A DNA stretch of 64,000 nucleotides from Asparagopsis taxiformis (GCA_030407315.1 JALQPE010001780.1:62001-126000), one strand, 5' to 3'. Positions 10,794 through 20,775 are shown, numbered from the stretch's first letter. Program-made: numbers and translations. Notes: generated by a model from the letters alone, not told the origin.

Positions 10794-10961
10794 ATGTTTT
10801 CACGAGCGCACAACGTATGGAGAATGCACCCAAAACTGCGGCAAAGTGAGAACTTGAAGAAGGCCTTGCCTGGTTTCGGAACAGCTGTCGTGATATTCGG
10901 AACATATTGTTTCGGAGAAGCATTCTACTACAAGCTGAATGAAAATAAGAAATCACACTAA
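10794..10961 (+). CDS. NDUFB3: NADH dehydrogenase 1 beta subcomplex subunit 3 (NDUFB3/B12)-like
   Basis: Small single-TM accessory subunit of mitochondrial complex I. The 55 residues from MFSRAHN contain the plant-type family pattern RxxEWRxHPxL...ALPGxG...VGE as VWRMHPKLRQSENLKKALPG followed by GTYCFGEAFYYKLN, with one hydrophobic segment (about 31-46). The frame is open 96 nt further upstream, but that stretch (MLFLECVPASP...) has no family resemblance and is more likely leader or intron, so I place the start at 10794. An upstream spliced exon cannot be excluded. Confidence 0.65.
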   Translation: MFSRAHNVWRMHPKLRQSENLKKALPGFGTAVVIFGTYCFGEAFYYKLNENKKSH

Positions 10962-11743
10962 CCGCTTCACAATCCGAAATTGGCGTCTGATCGACAAGAG
11001 GAAATACGTCTCGGTAGAATCTTTTGTAAGAGGACAACAGATTTGCGATTCGTAGGAGACGACTTGGCATATCACCGATTCGCGTCTACTTATTTCAACA
11101 CGCAGTAAACTTTTCAATTTCACTCGACACTGCCTCCAGCAATCGTTGTTCCTACAAGTTAGCCGTCCTTTTTACGATTTGAACGCGTGCAATTTGCCAC
11201 AGACAAATTGCTCAACACAATTTCCAACATGTGATACTTGGCGCGCGCGATACATCACATCGCTGCACAATCGCTGTGATCGTGCCAGAGCGAGTCGCAA
11301 CGGTTTCATGTGCAGCACTCAATGCCGTACACAACGTCGGTCGGTTGTTGGTATCAAAGGGAGCGTGTACGCGAAAGATGGCGAATGCTTGGTCGGACGA
11401 CGGCGTATTAACAATTCCATTGCGGGCAAATCGAGTGTAGTCGCACGTTGTGGTGCATGTATCGCAATTTAACTACTTGGTGTCAAAGAGGTTGTTGGAA
11501 GCAATTGATCAATTCATTGCGACGAAAATTAGCGTGACAACAATGATCGAGACGTGTCGCGTGCTCGCCACAGTGAGCGGGGAGAGGATTACGGTTAACG
11601 AGATGAGCGGCGGTAGCGCATGCGGTGCAACATAATACGCTTGCTGCTGCGCGTACACAAACAAGCGATCGAGACGAGCTGCAATATAATAGGATGTCGA
11701 TGAGGACGATAATTAGTTTACAAATAAAGTGCGGAGCAAAGCG
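10962..11743. other. Convergent intergenic region NDUFB3 / BTB gene
   Basis: 782 bp, unusually long for two 3' ends in this gene-dense window. Open stretches without a supported start exist on both strands at 11146-11635, but I recognise nothing in them. Confidence 0.45.
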
Positions 11744-13528
11744 CTACGTTGTTATACTAGAAGTTGTGGTAAGTATTGGCAAAGGGTCCTGCTCTTGCGT
11801 GGCTATACCTCGTCCATCGAGGGGAGCCTCGGGTGCGGATTCTGTTGGAAAATCGTCCGCAGCGGCGGAGGCGTGTGAAAGTTTGGACAGCGATGGTGTG
11901 GAAACGGGTGGTGTTTCAACAAAGGGTGCAAATATATGTGCACCGACTATGAGTTCATCTTTCTCCCGATTATACAGACCTGCGGCTGCGGATTGCAATC
12001 GATTTCGACGGATATGTCTACGGAAGCCCATGGCCTGTCCGTGCGTCTTGAAGGTGCGGCCGACGCAGACCTTTCGTTCCATGCCGTATTCCTCGGTTGT
12101 GGAAGCGACGAAGAGTGAAAAATCGACGCGAGCGTCAACGGGCTGCTCGGCGCCCAGTTCAGATTCGCAGCAAAGATAGAGTGATATGTAGTCGTTTTCA
12201 TTCTCTTCTACTGTCGGCGATGTAGAGTCGGTTGGTTGCGGTTGTTCGGATGGTTTGCTATTGTCGATGGTATTTCCAACGTAGAGATTGTTATCATCTC
12301 GCTCCAGTGACTTTGTTGCTGAGGCATCGGCATCTGCAGCCGGTTGAGAACGGGACATGCGCGATGGATCGGACGAAAAGGGATCCACCCAGAGAGACCA
12401 TTTGTAGTTGAGAAAGCTGCGCGATTCGGACACAAATCGACGTTTGCATAGTGACCATTCGGATAGCACGACGGTGAAGAGCAGTGAGTTTGCACTGCGC
12501 GGTCGGAAACGGACGGATTTGTACCAGCGCAGCGGAAAGTGGCCTTCGAAGAGAACTGTACGATCCTCCTTTTTGTTATAATCAACGGACGGCTTTGGCG
12601 GTAGACGCGTCGACCAATCGGACGGTTGTGCCGAAGCTCGCGACGGCAGCAACTGCGTGTCGGTGACACCCATAGGGGAGAAGGGAAGCGATTGGGTATA
12701 ATCCCTGCTATTGGGTTGTCGCGCACGGAGATCAATAGCGGCTATGCGCGGAGCATGCACGATGCGAACTTCAGTTCGACGAATGAACGCTTCGAGCAGT
12801 AGTTGATAAAATTCATTATGGCCACCGAAATAGGGCGAGCGACAAACGCGTAATAAAATTTTGTCGGGAATGGTCGGCAATCTGATCAATCTCAACAAAT
12901 GGAGCGCATGCTGCGTTCTGGCGTCGACATCAAAGGCAAGCCAACGCTGGAGGGCGAGAAAGACGTCATGTTCTGACGAGACGATGAGATCATGAATGCG
13001 AAGGACGCGTGCGAGTCGTTTGGGACAGATGTCCAAAAACTCTGGCTGATTCGACACGGCAATGAAGTTATTCTTGACGATATTGCGACATCGCAACTGC
13101 ACTTGCAACAACTTGTAGCGCTCGGCCATGCCCCATTGATAGAAGACATTTCTGTAGGAGACATTATGCAGAATGCGTTTCTGCACGGCGTGCATGGGCT
13201 GGTCGATGGCGTAAGCGATGCAGGTGGCGAGGGCGGTCCACAGCGCGGACGCGGGCAGACGCTGAATGGCTTCCGGCTGGCCGTAGACGAATTGGAGGGC
13301 GGCATCGAGCGCGTCTGCATCGGCATGGGCGAGCGTTAAACGCGTCGCTGTGGGATCGGCTTGCAGTGTGGCGCGTAGCACGGGCGACGCGGCGGCCAGC
13401 ACGAATCGGTGCGCGCGCACGGTTCGCTCTGGCGTGCGCGACGGCACCAGGGTGACATCGCGCAAATGGTTCAATGAGGGGTCGAGGAGTCGCGGGAGGG
13501 TACGCGCATCTGCGGAAACGGGAGGCAT
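11744..13528 (-). CDS. BTB-BACK protein with C-terminal MATH-like region
   Basis: Probably a substrate adaptor for a Cullin-3 ubiquitin ligase, by family analogy. Residues ~18-105 are a BTB/POZ domain (RDVTLVPS, AHRFVLAAASPVLRATL, ALDAALQFVYG). Residues ~110-255 read as a BACK domain (ILHNVSYRNVFYQWGMAERY, FLDICPKRLARVLRIHDLIV, HDVFLALQRWL). The C-terminal half (~325-560) has the beta-strand spacing of a MATH/TRAF-like fold: NYKWSLWVDPF, YISLYLCCESE, VDFSLFVAS and DELIVGAHIF. It is interrupted by a Ser/Asp-rich loop. This is the reverse of the usual MATH-BTB order. The MATH assignment is my reading of pattern, not a search result. Single exon, 594 residues, GC-rich at its 5' end. Confidence 0.7.
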   Translation of the reverse strand: MPPVSADARTLPRLLDPSLNHLRDVTLVPSRTPERTVRAHRFVLAAASPVLRATLQADPTATRLTLAHADADALDAALQFVYGQPEAIQRLPASALWTALATCIAYAIDQPMHAVQKRILHNVSYRNVFYQWGMAERYKLLQVQLRCRNIVKNNFIAVSNQPEFLDICPKRLARVLRIHDLIVSSEHDVFLALQRWLAFDVDARTQHALHLLRLIRLPTIPDKILLRVCRSPYFGGHNEFYQLLLEAFIRRTEVRIVHAPRIAAIDLRARQPNSRDYTQSLPFSPMGVTDTQLLPSRASAQPSDWSTRLPPKPSVDYNKKEDRTVLFEGHFPLRWYKSVRFRPRSANSLLFTVVLSEWSLCKRRFVSESRSFLNYKWSLWVDPFSSDPSRMSRSQPAADADASATKSLERDDNNLYVGNTIDNSKPSEQPQPTDSTSPTVEENENDYISLYLCCESELGAEQPVDARVDFSLFVASTTEEYGMERKVCVGRTFKTHGQAMGFRRHIRRNRLQSAAAGLYNREKDELIVGAHIFAPFVETPPVSTPSLSKLSHASAAADDFPTESAPEAPLDGRGIATQEQDPLPILTTTSSITT

Positions 13529-14220
13529 TTTAGGAGCCGAGTGGCGCGTTGTGGCGCGACGCGGCGTGGATTGGATTGGGTTTAGGCACGGTCGAGCGAT
13601 GGGATAGATGGGATGGGGCGGACCGACCGGTTGGTTGTTGGGTTTGGCTTGGTTGAATGGCTAGTTGGATGGATGGGTGACAGTGATTACAGTGCGACGG
13701 TTATGTGCGATAGAATGGGTATGGAGGGAGTTTGGGAATGGGGAGCGGGCGGCGTGATGCGGCGCGCGGATGATGGTGGAATGGTTTGGTATATGGTCAA
13801 GCATGGAGTTGGTCGAGGGTTGATACTGTAGTGGAGCTGAGCGGAGCGGAGGGGGAAATGGGCGGCACGGTAGATAGATATTAGTGTGCGTGTGGGAGAC
13901 GAATGCGTCAAAGTGCACTTGGGGGAGCACCAAACTGATTACGCAGTACTAGTGCGTTTGGCAGTCGTCAAGCGATACGTTGATGATGAGAAACGGCAGT
14001 GTGTTACTTGGTCTATATTGGGCACTTTCATCGATCCGTTCAGCGTGACGCGCCCAAACGATGGAATTCAAGCTGCAGCCATGGTGCGGTGCGCTGAAGG
14101 GCAACAATTGCCTTGTCTTGGGACGCAACGTGTACACGTTTCGTGACCATATGTCACGTCCCATCGACCTGCCAGACCCCACTTCCCTGCCTGCCTGCCT
14201 ATTTTGCCCTTCCCGCGCGC

Positions 14221-14250
14221 CGCCACGCCACGCCACACCACGCCACGCCC
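14221..14250 (+). repeat. Pentamer array (CGCCA)6, imperfect
   Basis: Six consecutive five-base units CGCCA/CACCA/CGCCC. It is preceded by three CTGC/CTGCC-like units at 14186-14199. Confidence 0.75.
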
Positions 14251-14322
14251 CGTCTCACCAAATACATTTGGACAATGGCTTGTTGCTCTTTTCGCCGCGT
14301 GTCCAGAAACGTATCGATGCGA

Positions 14323-14347
14323 CGCTGCGCTGCGCTACGCTACGCGA
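14323..14347 (+). repeat. Pentamer array (CGCTR)5
   Basis: Five consecutive units CGCTG, CGCTG, CGCTA, CGCTA, CGCGA. Same period as the array 73 bp to the left. Confidence 0.7.
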
Positions 14348-16108
14348 CAACCAAACGGACATAATCATCTTGCAGCTCGTTTACACTTATTCAACCTTGT
14401 GTACGCAGCACCGCTCGACAGTTGTTGCCCGTTCATTATTGCCTAAATTGAGCCGCCGACATTCGGGCACATACATACAGTGTGATGATTGCAGTTGGAA
14501 CTAGGGTATCGATGCATCAAGTCATCGACGTAGCGTGTATTCCACCATCGTGCAGCACGCTATCCGCCATGCGTTGCACGCATGCAATGCGTGACCGAGT
14601 GCTTTGCACATCATGGACGAAATGTCATCAATCTTTCCAACCGCCTATGACAAAACAGCCACACCATCGCATCGAATAGCCTCTTGCACCATGCTGCGGT
14701 CGCTCTCGATTGCGTCCCCAGCAACAATGTACTACCTTGAAGGCAAGTAATGACAATCCGTTAATCGCCGCACTCGCTCGCAGCCGGCACTCGCAAACGT
14801 GCAACTCGGCCAGTCTAGCAGGGGCGCGCTGCATGCACCATGACATATTACATTGCTTCCCTTGTGCCAATGCTCCCGCGCAAACAACACATCACATCAT
14901 CTGTCAACAAATTCGTGCGATGCATCTCTCACCAACCGTCTCTCTACACGTCACTCGTCGCCCACAAATTGCGCACTGTAAGATACCGCTCTCGACGCTG
15001 CCGTCTCGCATTCGAAACATCATCAGCGCCAACGCGACGAGCAGCCTTCGTCAATTGGCTGCACTGATATTTCGCCACATCATATCTCTCGTGATATCCA
15101 ACTTTCAGAATCCACCCATTCCTTGCACTATTCGCCCTCGCACACTATCCCGGCCCGTTATTCCACAATACACTACACTCCATTCAACTCGTTCCGCCTG
15201 TCGCCCGCCCCGCCTCGCCCGCCTTGCCTGTATTTTTGCCGCCCACTCTCATCTGTGGCCAACCGCGCCTCTCTTTGAAACGTGCACCATCACCTTGTTG
15301 ACGAGTAGCCAAGCAACCGCAACTTATATACATTGTGCACATGGCGCCAACCAGCGCGCCGCATCGCATCGCTTATCGACGTAAATACTTATTCCTCATG
15401 TCTATTAATACCGTACAAAAAGTCAAACACCCATACCTCAATCCTGTGTACGTATTCGGCCTCCTACAGTAGTCCATGCCAAGCCTAGTTCATCACTCCC
15501 GCACATCGTTATCACCGTTACTTGTCATGATGTTTGTTCCCCCACCCCGTCATACACCGCTCACGCGCAATCGTACCGCTGCGTTCATCATCTACTTCAC
15601 CATATTATATTCCTTATCGTCATGTCCAGGCCATGTTGGCTGCCGAGCACACTCGTTTATCTATGATCGCCCATCCCGCCCCCTTCCCCAACCATGCCAA
15701 TATCATACACTTTGTGGCATACGCAACACCCAACCTTCCCGGCTCTGCCGCATGCGTTACTTGTGCATATGCTGCCTTCAACTTGCCTTTTATTGGTTTC
15801 CATACTTGCACTTGCTCCACTCAAGTCGCCCAGAATGTACCATGCTTCACAGCACGCTACGTCAGTCAGTTTCGGCTTTCCATTCCCGCAGCTCTGCAAC
15901 AATGACGAAATCGCCTACAGTACAGAAATCCCCAAAATATTTCAATTCAATCCCATTTTCAAACTTGAAAATTTCATCATTTTTTTCAAAAATTCTCAAA
16001 TTGTCTATGCACACATGAATTGCCGCCGCCGCCAACAGCTCGACTTCTCTTAGTTACCGGCTCAAATCACTTCCATCACCCACACTACGTTCATCTCAAA
16101 TCGTTTCG

Positions 16109-17224
16109 ATGAAAAGCCAGCATCAGATAATCTTCAAACGAAAAAGGCCGCATCGTAAGCAGCGTCCAAGAGGCCCCGCAAAACTTCTACCACCCACCAA
16201 AAAGGCAAACGATGTTGTAGTCGCCCAGGTAGTCGTCGGTGAACGAGAGTTAAAATTTGCACGCGCACTCTCCGACACCGAGAAGCATGTTCGCGATGCA
16301 GCTCTAGTTTCCCTACAAACATGGCTGCAACAAAACGCCGCCCAACTCAACGACCTCCAGATGGCCAAGTTGTGGAAGGCATTATTCTATTGCATCTGGA
16401 TGGCCGACAAGCGAAAACTCATCACTCAAACCATACACAACATAGTCAATTTAACCGATATCGCTGGCTGGCCATTTCTCAACGCTCTCTTTGACTGTGT
16501 GGCTCGTGAATGGCCCGGCATTGATAAACATCGCGTCGACAAATTCTACGAAGTGCTCAATGTTGCCCTGCAAACATGCATTGACGACGTGCTCAAATCC
16601 GACTCGGACGATGTGTTGCAAAAGCTCGATCAGTTTTTAAACTTGATTCGTACCCGCGTGTTGGACTGCACGCGCAAATCGGGTCCTGGCGTCGCTATGC
16701 ATATATTCGATGTGTATGTGGATCGTGTTATGCTTCCGGTGTTGAAGCACACCAAATCCATGCCGGCAGATACTCTTCACAAGGTATTCGACCGTCTTAT
16801 GGAGGACGTTTATGCGTTTGCGGCACCTTCGAGTAGTTTTCTCCTTTCGATCGGCAAGAGGGTTCGCCAACGGGTATTGAAGAGAATTATCGGGCTTGTT
16901 TCGATGGATGATTTGCAACTGGAGCGCACAGAACAGCGGGATATTGTCTTGAGATTCTCGAAACGCATATTTGTGCTTGGGGCCGACAAGTCTACTCTGT
17001 ACAATGTGAGGGCGTCATTGTATTCCTTGCGTAATAGAGCAAGGATTTTTGTTGTTCGGTGTGATGAAAAGAAGGACAGTGAGGATGGGAAGAAGGCGAT
17101 GGCTATCGAGACGGATGAGAACAAGGAGGGCGATGACAGCGATGGTGATTCAGTCGGAGAGGGGGAAGAAGAGGCAGAGATGGCGGATGGTGATGAGGAT
17201 TGCTCTGAAGGGGAGGAAGAATAA
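16109..17224 (+). CDS. RRP1: RRP1/Nop52 family rRNA-processing protein
   Basis: Nucleolar protein of the Nop52 family, needed for 27S pre-rRNA processing in 60S assembly. A basic N terminus (FKRKRPHRKQRPRGPAK) is followed by the Nop52 helical domain (about 45-260). The domain has FARALSDTEKHVRDAALVSL, the diagnostic LWKALFYCIWMADKRKL and LNALFDCVAREWPGIDKHRV, then VDKFYEVLNVAL and HIFDVYVDRVMLPVL. The last ~45 residues are an acidic tail of Asp/Glu/Gly, common in nucleolar factors. Single exon, 371 aa; the leader before the ATG is pyrimidine-rich. Noc2 and eL30, also 60S components or factors, lie within 13 kb. Confidence 0.9.
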   Translation: MKSQHQIIFKRKRPHRKQRPRGPAKLLPPTKKANDVVVAQVVVGERELKFARALSDTEKHVRDAALVSLQTWLQQNAAQLNDLQMAKLWKALFYCIWMADKRKLITQTIHNIVNLTDIAGWPFLNALFDCVAREWPGIDKHRVDKFYEVLNVALQTCIDDVLKSDSDDVLQKLDQFLNLIRTRVLDCTRKSGPGVAMHIFDVYVDRVMLPVLKHTKSMPADTLHKVFDRLMEDVYAFAAPSSSFLLSIGKRVRQRVLKRIIGLVSMDDLQLERTEQRDIVLRFSKRIFVLGADKSTLYNVRASLYSLRNRARIFVVRCDEKKDSEDGKKAMAIETDENKEGDDSDGDSVGEGEEEAEMADGDEDCSEGEEE

Positions 17225-17629
17225 CTGTACTGCTAGAGATGCATTTCCATGGCGTGGATATTTTTTCTTTGTTGGACGCAAATGTTGAATCGGTACGCAC
17301 GAAAGCATGGTAGAGCATTGAAAACTAGACGCTAATAGCCATTTGAACATAGCCTTGTTCCAGGTGTTGGTAGCATGTGAAACTTAATTTATATCTTGTC
17401 GCTTCCCCCGATAGCACGAAACAAAAGTCTGTCTAGTCGGAGCCATGATAACCTATCCCTACGTAACCGCGTGCGATAATTTCAATGTGGTGTGGATCTG
17501 ATGTAGTAACATCATCAGTAGTCCGTTCTGCCCTGCTTGCAGAGCACGGAAAGATTTTTAGCATATTCTGCGTTATTCCTGCGAGCCAACACCAGCTCAC
17601 AATACTCAGTAGTACCTGCAAAAGAAAAT
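17225..17629. other. Intergenic, QueC upstream region
   Basis: 405 bp between RRP1 and the QueC-like gene, both on plus. The QueC frame stays open back to about 17537, but there is no ATG upstream of 17630. Nothing else seen. Confidence 0.5.
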
Positions 17630-18421
17630 ATGAACCGATTTGGCTACGTTCCTCTCCGTACCGTCGGATCATTCGTTCTGAGACCTTACCAACAACTATG
17701 CTCACCCACAGCGACTTGTCGCCAGTCGAAACACCCGAAACCGCTTACCACAGCATCAACCAATATCAATGACGACCAGCCGAGAAAGCACATAGTTCTT
17801 CTCAGCGGCGGCGTAGAGAGCTCCACCCTCCTACGGAAAGCCGCCCTGGAGGCGCAATCCAGCCAAACCGACGAGCAAATCATCGCTCTCTTCTGCCAAT
17901 ACGGGCAAAAGACGGCGACACAAGAGCACACCGCCTCCAAATCTCAGTGCGAACAATGCGGCGTAACAAATTTCGTGCATCTAGATCTGACAACTGTCGG
18001 TGAAGCAATGCGACAACGCCAACAAAAACGTCTACACGTACCCTTACTGCACCGCAACCTCGTCCTAATGTCGCTCGCAACATCATTAGCCGCTCAGGAA
18101 GACGCGTCGCGAATCTCCATAGCTCTCTGCGCCGACGACCAAAACTGGTACCCGTCCGCCTCCAATGCGTTTGTGGACAACATGCGTCGCACCGTCGCCG
18201 ATCTGCAGCCCGGGCTGTGCGTGGAGACGCCGCTCGCACACATGACAAAGGCGGACGTCGTGCGCGTCGGGCTTGAACTAGGCGTGCGATTTGATACGAC
18301 GTGGTCGTGCATGCTTGGCGGGAAACACGACCTGCATTGTGGAAGATGCTCGCAGTGTCGCGCGAGAAAGGATGCTTTCAGAAGATGTGGCGTGTCGGAG
18401 GACGGGTTCTATGAACGATGA
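17630..18421 (+). CDS. QUEC: QueC-like 7-cyano-7-deazaguanine synthase family protein
   Basis: QueC makes preQ0 (7-cyano-7-deazaguanine) from 7-carboxy-7-deazaguanine with ATP and ammonia, for queuosine and archaeosine. Seen: a PP-loop HIVLLSGGVESSTLL (about 59-73), where the family has SGGxDS (Asp replaced by Glu); the QueC segment VPLLHRNLVLMSLATSLAA; and the zinc site WSC-x9-CGRC-SQC with all four Cys, followed by RARKDAFRRCGV. The N-terminal ~55 residues are Ser/Thr/Arg-rich with no acidic run until NINDD, so an organelle presequence is plausible. Start set at the first ATG. De novo queuosine enzymes are bacterial, and eukaryotes normally salvage queuine, so this looks like a transferred or plastid-derived gene with an uncertain present role. 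Confidence 0.85.
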   Translation: MNRFGYVPLRTVGSFVLRPYQQLCSPTATCRQSKHPKPLTTASTNINDDQPRKHIVLLSGGVESSTLLRKAALEAQSSQTDEQIIALFCQYGQKTATQEHTASKSQCEQCGVTNFVHLDLTTVGEAMRQRQQKRLHVPLLHRNLVLMSLATSLAAQEDASRISIALCADDQNWYPSASNAFVDNMRRTVADLQPGLCVETPLAHMTKADVVRVGLELGVRFDTTWSCMLGGKHDLHCGRCSQCRARKDAFRRCGVSEDGFYER

Positions 18422-18529
18422 TGCAACGAAAACGTTTATCGTGAAATGAAATCAACTGATCTGGAGGCTAGGTTTGTACATGATGGGACGCGGTTGAGTC
18501 GTTGCATGTAGTTATGCAGTGTGTACGAG

Positions 18530-18739
18530 TCATGACGTCTGGGCTGTGTCGCCGTAAAAATACCTCTCTCCGATACGCTTGCCAAAGATGAAACCTACCC
18601 CGGTCATGATTCCCGTGCAGAGCGGATAGAAGAATACGGTGCGCAGATCGGATATGCCGGTGAGAACGAGAGATTTTACGTGACTTGCGGAGCAGGTCTT
18701 GTTCTGCTCGGGCGCGCTTGGTTGGTTGGGATCAGACAT
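18530..18739 (-). CDS. Small single-pass membrane protein, unknown
   Basis: 69 residues. A polar N-terminal third (SDPNQPSAPEQNKTC) is followed by one hydrophobic segment with a glycine zipper (GIMTGVGFIFGKRIG, about 43-57) and a short tail ending YFYGDTAQTS. ATG in a plausible context; convergent with QueC, 108 bp apart. The architecture resembles small mitochondrial inner- or outer-membrane subunits, but I recognise no family. It could be spurious, although its composition is protein-like. Confidence 0.45.
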   Translation of the reverse strand: MSDPNQPSAPEQNKTCSASHVKSLVLTGISDLRTVFFYPLCTGIMTGVGFIFGKRIGERYFYGDTAQTS

Positions 18740-19362
18740 TGTGTGCGGGTCTGTTTGAATAACGTGAATGTTGCAGATCTGTGGATTGTATGTCGTTGAA
18801 TTTCAACGAATGAGTTACGATGGTTTCAGTTTGCACGATGTGAGACGGGGTCTGACCATAAACGGTAGCAATCGTTTAGAGTGTGGGACGGGGATGCGGT
18901 GTTGGTCGTAAAGAGGTGCTCGGAATGTTCCAACTGCAAATGATTGTCCTGAAATTTCAACATCTTCAATAAATTGGGCCAATCAGATTATATTGCATGG
19001 ACCCTAGAAGCCCAATTTTTCTAAAATTCTGTATTCTTCAAACTGTTTCAATTGACAGTTTCATCCATGTCACTAGAGTTTTTCAGAAAAATTGAGAGGG
19101 TCCTCTTATGATCCAGATCTCCAACGTACTGAAAAATTCCGTTCAGATGGTCCGGAGAGCTCAGGAGATTGCCTTGTCGGGAGATTTTCTCCACTTTATT
19201 TGTTTTCATCATCTCTTCCTGCTTGTTTCCCGGGATCTATTGCCGCACCCACATTCGACCTGAACGCCCCGCCAGAATCCCTTTGCCCCAGAGCAACTTG
19301 AGCACCCGCACGAAAACAACAAACCGCTTCATCAAAGCCCCTCATCCGTATCACATTTCAAG
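18740..19362. other. Divergent intergenic region before GSA aminomutase
   Basis: 623 bp. AT-rich between about 18945 and 19100, with TTTTTCAGAAAAATT (19079-19093) and several TTCAA words. Then a C/A-rich, G-poor leader up to the GSA ATG. No further gene. Confidence 0.5.
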
Positions 19363-20775
19363 ATGGTCAACACATTGGCTTTCTCAGCATCTCTGCCCTT
19401 GTCATCCCGATCGCTGCTCGGAAATCACGTCACAAGTCTCCGTCGCCCCATGCAGCCCAATGCGCCGACCATGGTAGCCTCGCAGGGTCTGAAGACGACT
19501 GAATCGCAGCGACTGCTCCAAGAGGCTCGTGAGATCATGCCAGGCGGTGTGTCCAGCCCTGTTCGCGCGTTCAAATCCGTCGGCGGAGGCGCCGTCGTCT
19601 TCGATTCCGTCAAGGGCTCCAAAGCATACGATGTCGACGGAAATGAGTACGTCGATTACATCGGCTCTTGGGGACCCGCTATTGTTGGCGCCGCTAATGA
19701 AGAGGTCAATGAAGCGCTTGTTGAGGCCTTGAAGAAAGGTACTAGCTTTGGTGCCCCAAGCTCCCTCGAAAATGACCTTGCCAAGATGGTCATCGATGCC
19801 GTGCCGTCGGTTGAGATGGTCAGATTTGTAAATTCAGGTACGGAAGCTTGCATGTCTGTCGCTCGTGTTATGCGTGCTTTCACAGGTCGTGAAAAATTGA
19901 TCAAGTTCTCCGGTTGTTATCATGGCCATGCCGATATGTATTTGGTACAGGCCGGATCGGGTGTTCTTACACTTGGTCTTCCAGATTCTCCAGGTGTGCC
20001 AGATTCGAGCACGGAGAACACGCTGTGTGCCAAATATAATGATCTTGATTCGGTGCGCGCTATTTTTGAAGCGAATAAGGGTCAGATTGCTGGTGTCATT
20101 CTTGAACCTGTTGTAGGTAACTCTGGGTTCATTCCGCCTACAAAGGAGTTCTTGACTGGACTTCGCGAGATCACCGAAGCAGAAGGTTCCCTTCTCTGCT
20201 TTGATGAAGTTATGACTGGCTTCCGTATCTCTTATAGCTGTGCGCAGGGTTATTTCGGTATCAAGCCTGACATCTCAACGTTCGGAAAGGTCATCGGTGG
20301 AGGCTTACCTGTCGGTGCCTACGGAGGTCGTAAGGATATCATGAGTATTGTTGCCCCTGCTGGTCCTGTCTATCAAGCCGGAACACTTAGCGGTAATCCA
20401 CTGGCAATGACAGCAGGAATTAAGACACTCGAGATCCTCAAGCGGCCGGGTAGCTACGAATACCTTGACAAGATTACGAGCCGTCTTATTAATGGTCTCA
20501 TCTCCATTGGCAAGGAATATGGACATGCCATCTGTGGAGGCCATATTAGTGGAATGTGGGGCATGTTCTTCTGCGAGGGTCCTGTCACATCCTTTGAAGA
20601 CGTTGCGGAGAAGTGTGACCCTGAAAAGTTTGCACGCTATCACAGAGGCATGCTTGAGAACGGTATCTATCTTGCTCCGAGTCAGTATGAGGCCGGTTTC
20701 ACGGGTCTGCAACATACCGAAGAGGATATTGATCGCACATTGGCGGCTGCCCGAATCGTGATGAAGGATCTCTAA
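19363..20775 (+). CDS. GSA: Glutamate-1-semialdehyde 2,1-aminomutase, plastid
   Basis: PLP enzyme that makes 5-aminolevulinate from glutamate-1-semialdehyde, the committed C5 route to heme, chlorophyll and bilins in plastids. Residues 1-~38 ([19 protein letters not shown]...) are Ser/Leu/Arg-rich without acidic residues, a transit-peptide profile. The mature domain follows the family closely: [82 protein letters not shown]. The PLP lysine sits in [17 protein letters not shown]. It ends with the expected HTEEDID...TLAAA region. 470 aa, single exon. This gene is the strongest evidence that the organism has a photosynthetic-type plastid. Confidence 0.97.
   Translation: MVNTLAFSASLPLSSRSLLGNHVTSLRRPMQPNAPTMVASQGLKTTESQRLLQEAREIMPGGVSSPVRAFKSVGGGAVVFDSVKGSKAYDVDGNEYVDYIGSWGPAIVGAANEEVNEALVEALKKGTSFGAPSSLENDLAKMVIDAVPSVEMVRFVNSGTEACMSVARVMRAFTGREKLIKFSGCYHGHADMYLVQAGSGVLTLGLPDSPGVPDSSTENTLCAKYNDLDSVRAIFEANKGQIAGVILEPVVGNSGFIPPTKEFLTGLREITEAEGSLLCFDEVMTGFRISYSCAQGYFGIKPDISTFGKVIGGGLPVGAYGGRKDIMSIVAPAGPVYQAGTLSGNPLAMTAGIKTLEILKRPGSYEYLDKITSRLINGLISIGKEYGHAICGGHISGMWGMFFCEGPVTSFEDVAEKCDPEKFARYHRGMLENGIYLAPSQYEAGFTGLQHTEEDIDRTLAAARIVMKDL

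Larger units (their letters stand above)
13529..16108. other. Gene-free 2.6-kb divergent region with strand-composition switch
   Basis: Lies between the divergent BTB gene and RRP1. The plus strand is clearly G-rich from about 13600 to 13870 and clearly C-rich from about 14150 to 15900, so each neighbour's upstream sense strand is C-rich. Pentamer repeats occur at 13833-13852, 14221-14250 and 14323-14347. Open frames up to 224 codons (14710-15384) have Cys/His/Ser/Arg-biased translations and no family features; I take them as chance. An AT-rich island at 15935-16000 contains a perfect inverted repeat, ATTTTCAA-AC-TTGAAAAT (15955-15972). Could hold an unrecognised non-coding RNA. Confidence 0.5.

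Noticed and set aside
14710..15384. 224-codon open frame in the gene-free region
   Set aside because: C-rich DNA lacking stop codons; the product has many Cys/His/Arg/Pro residues, no domain, and overlaps other open frames equally well.
15476..16018. 180-codon open frame upstream of RRP1
   Set aside because: Pyrimidine-rich leader DNA; its end runs through the AT-rich island with low-complexity translation.
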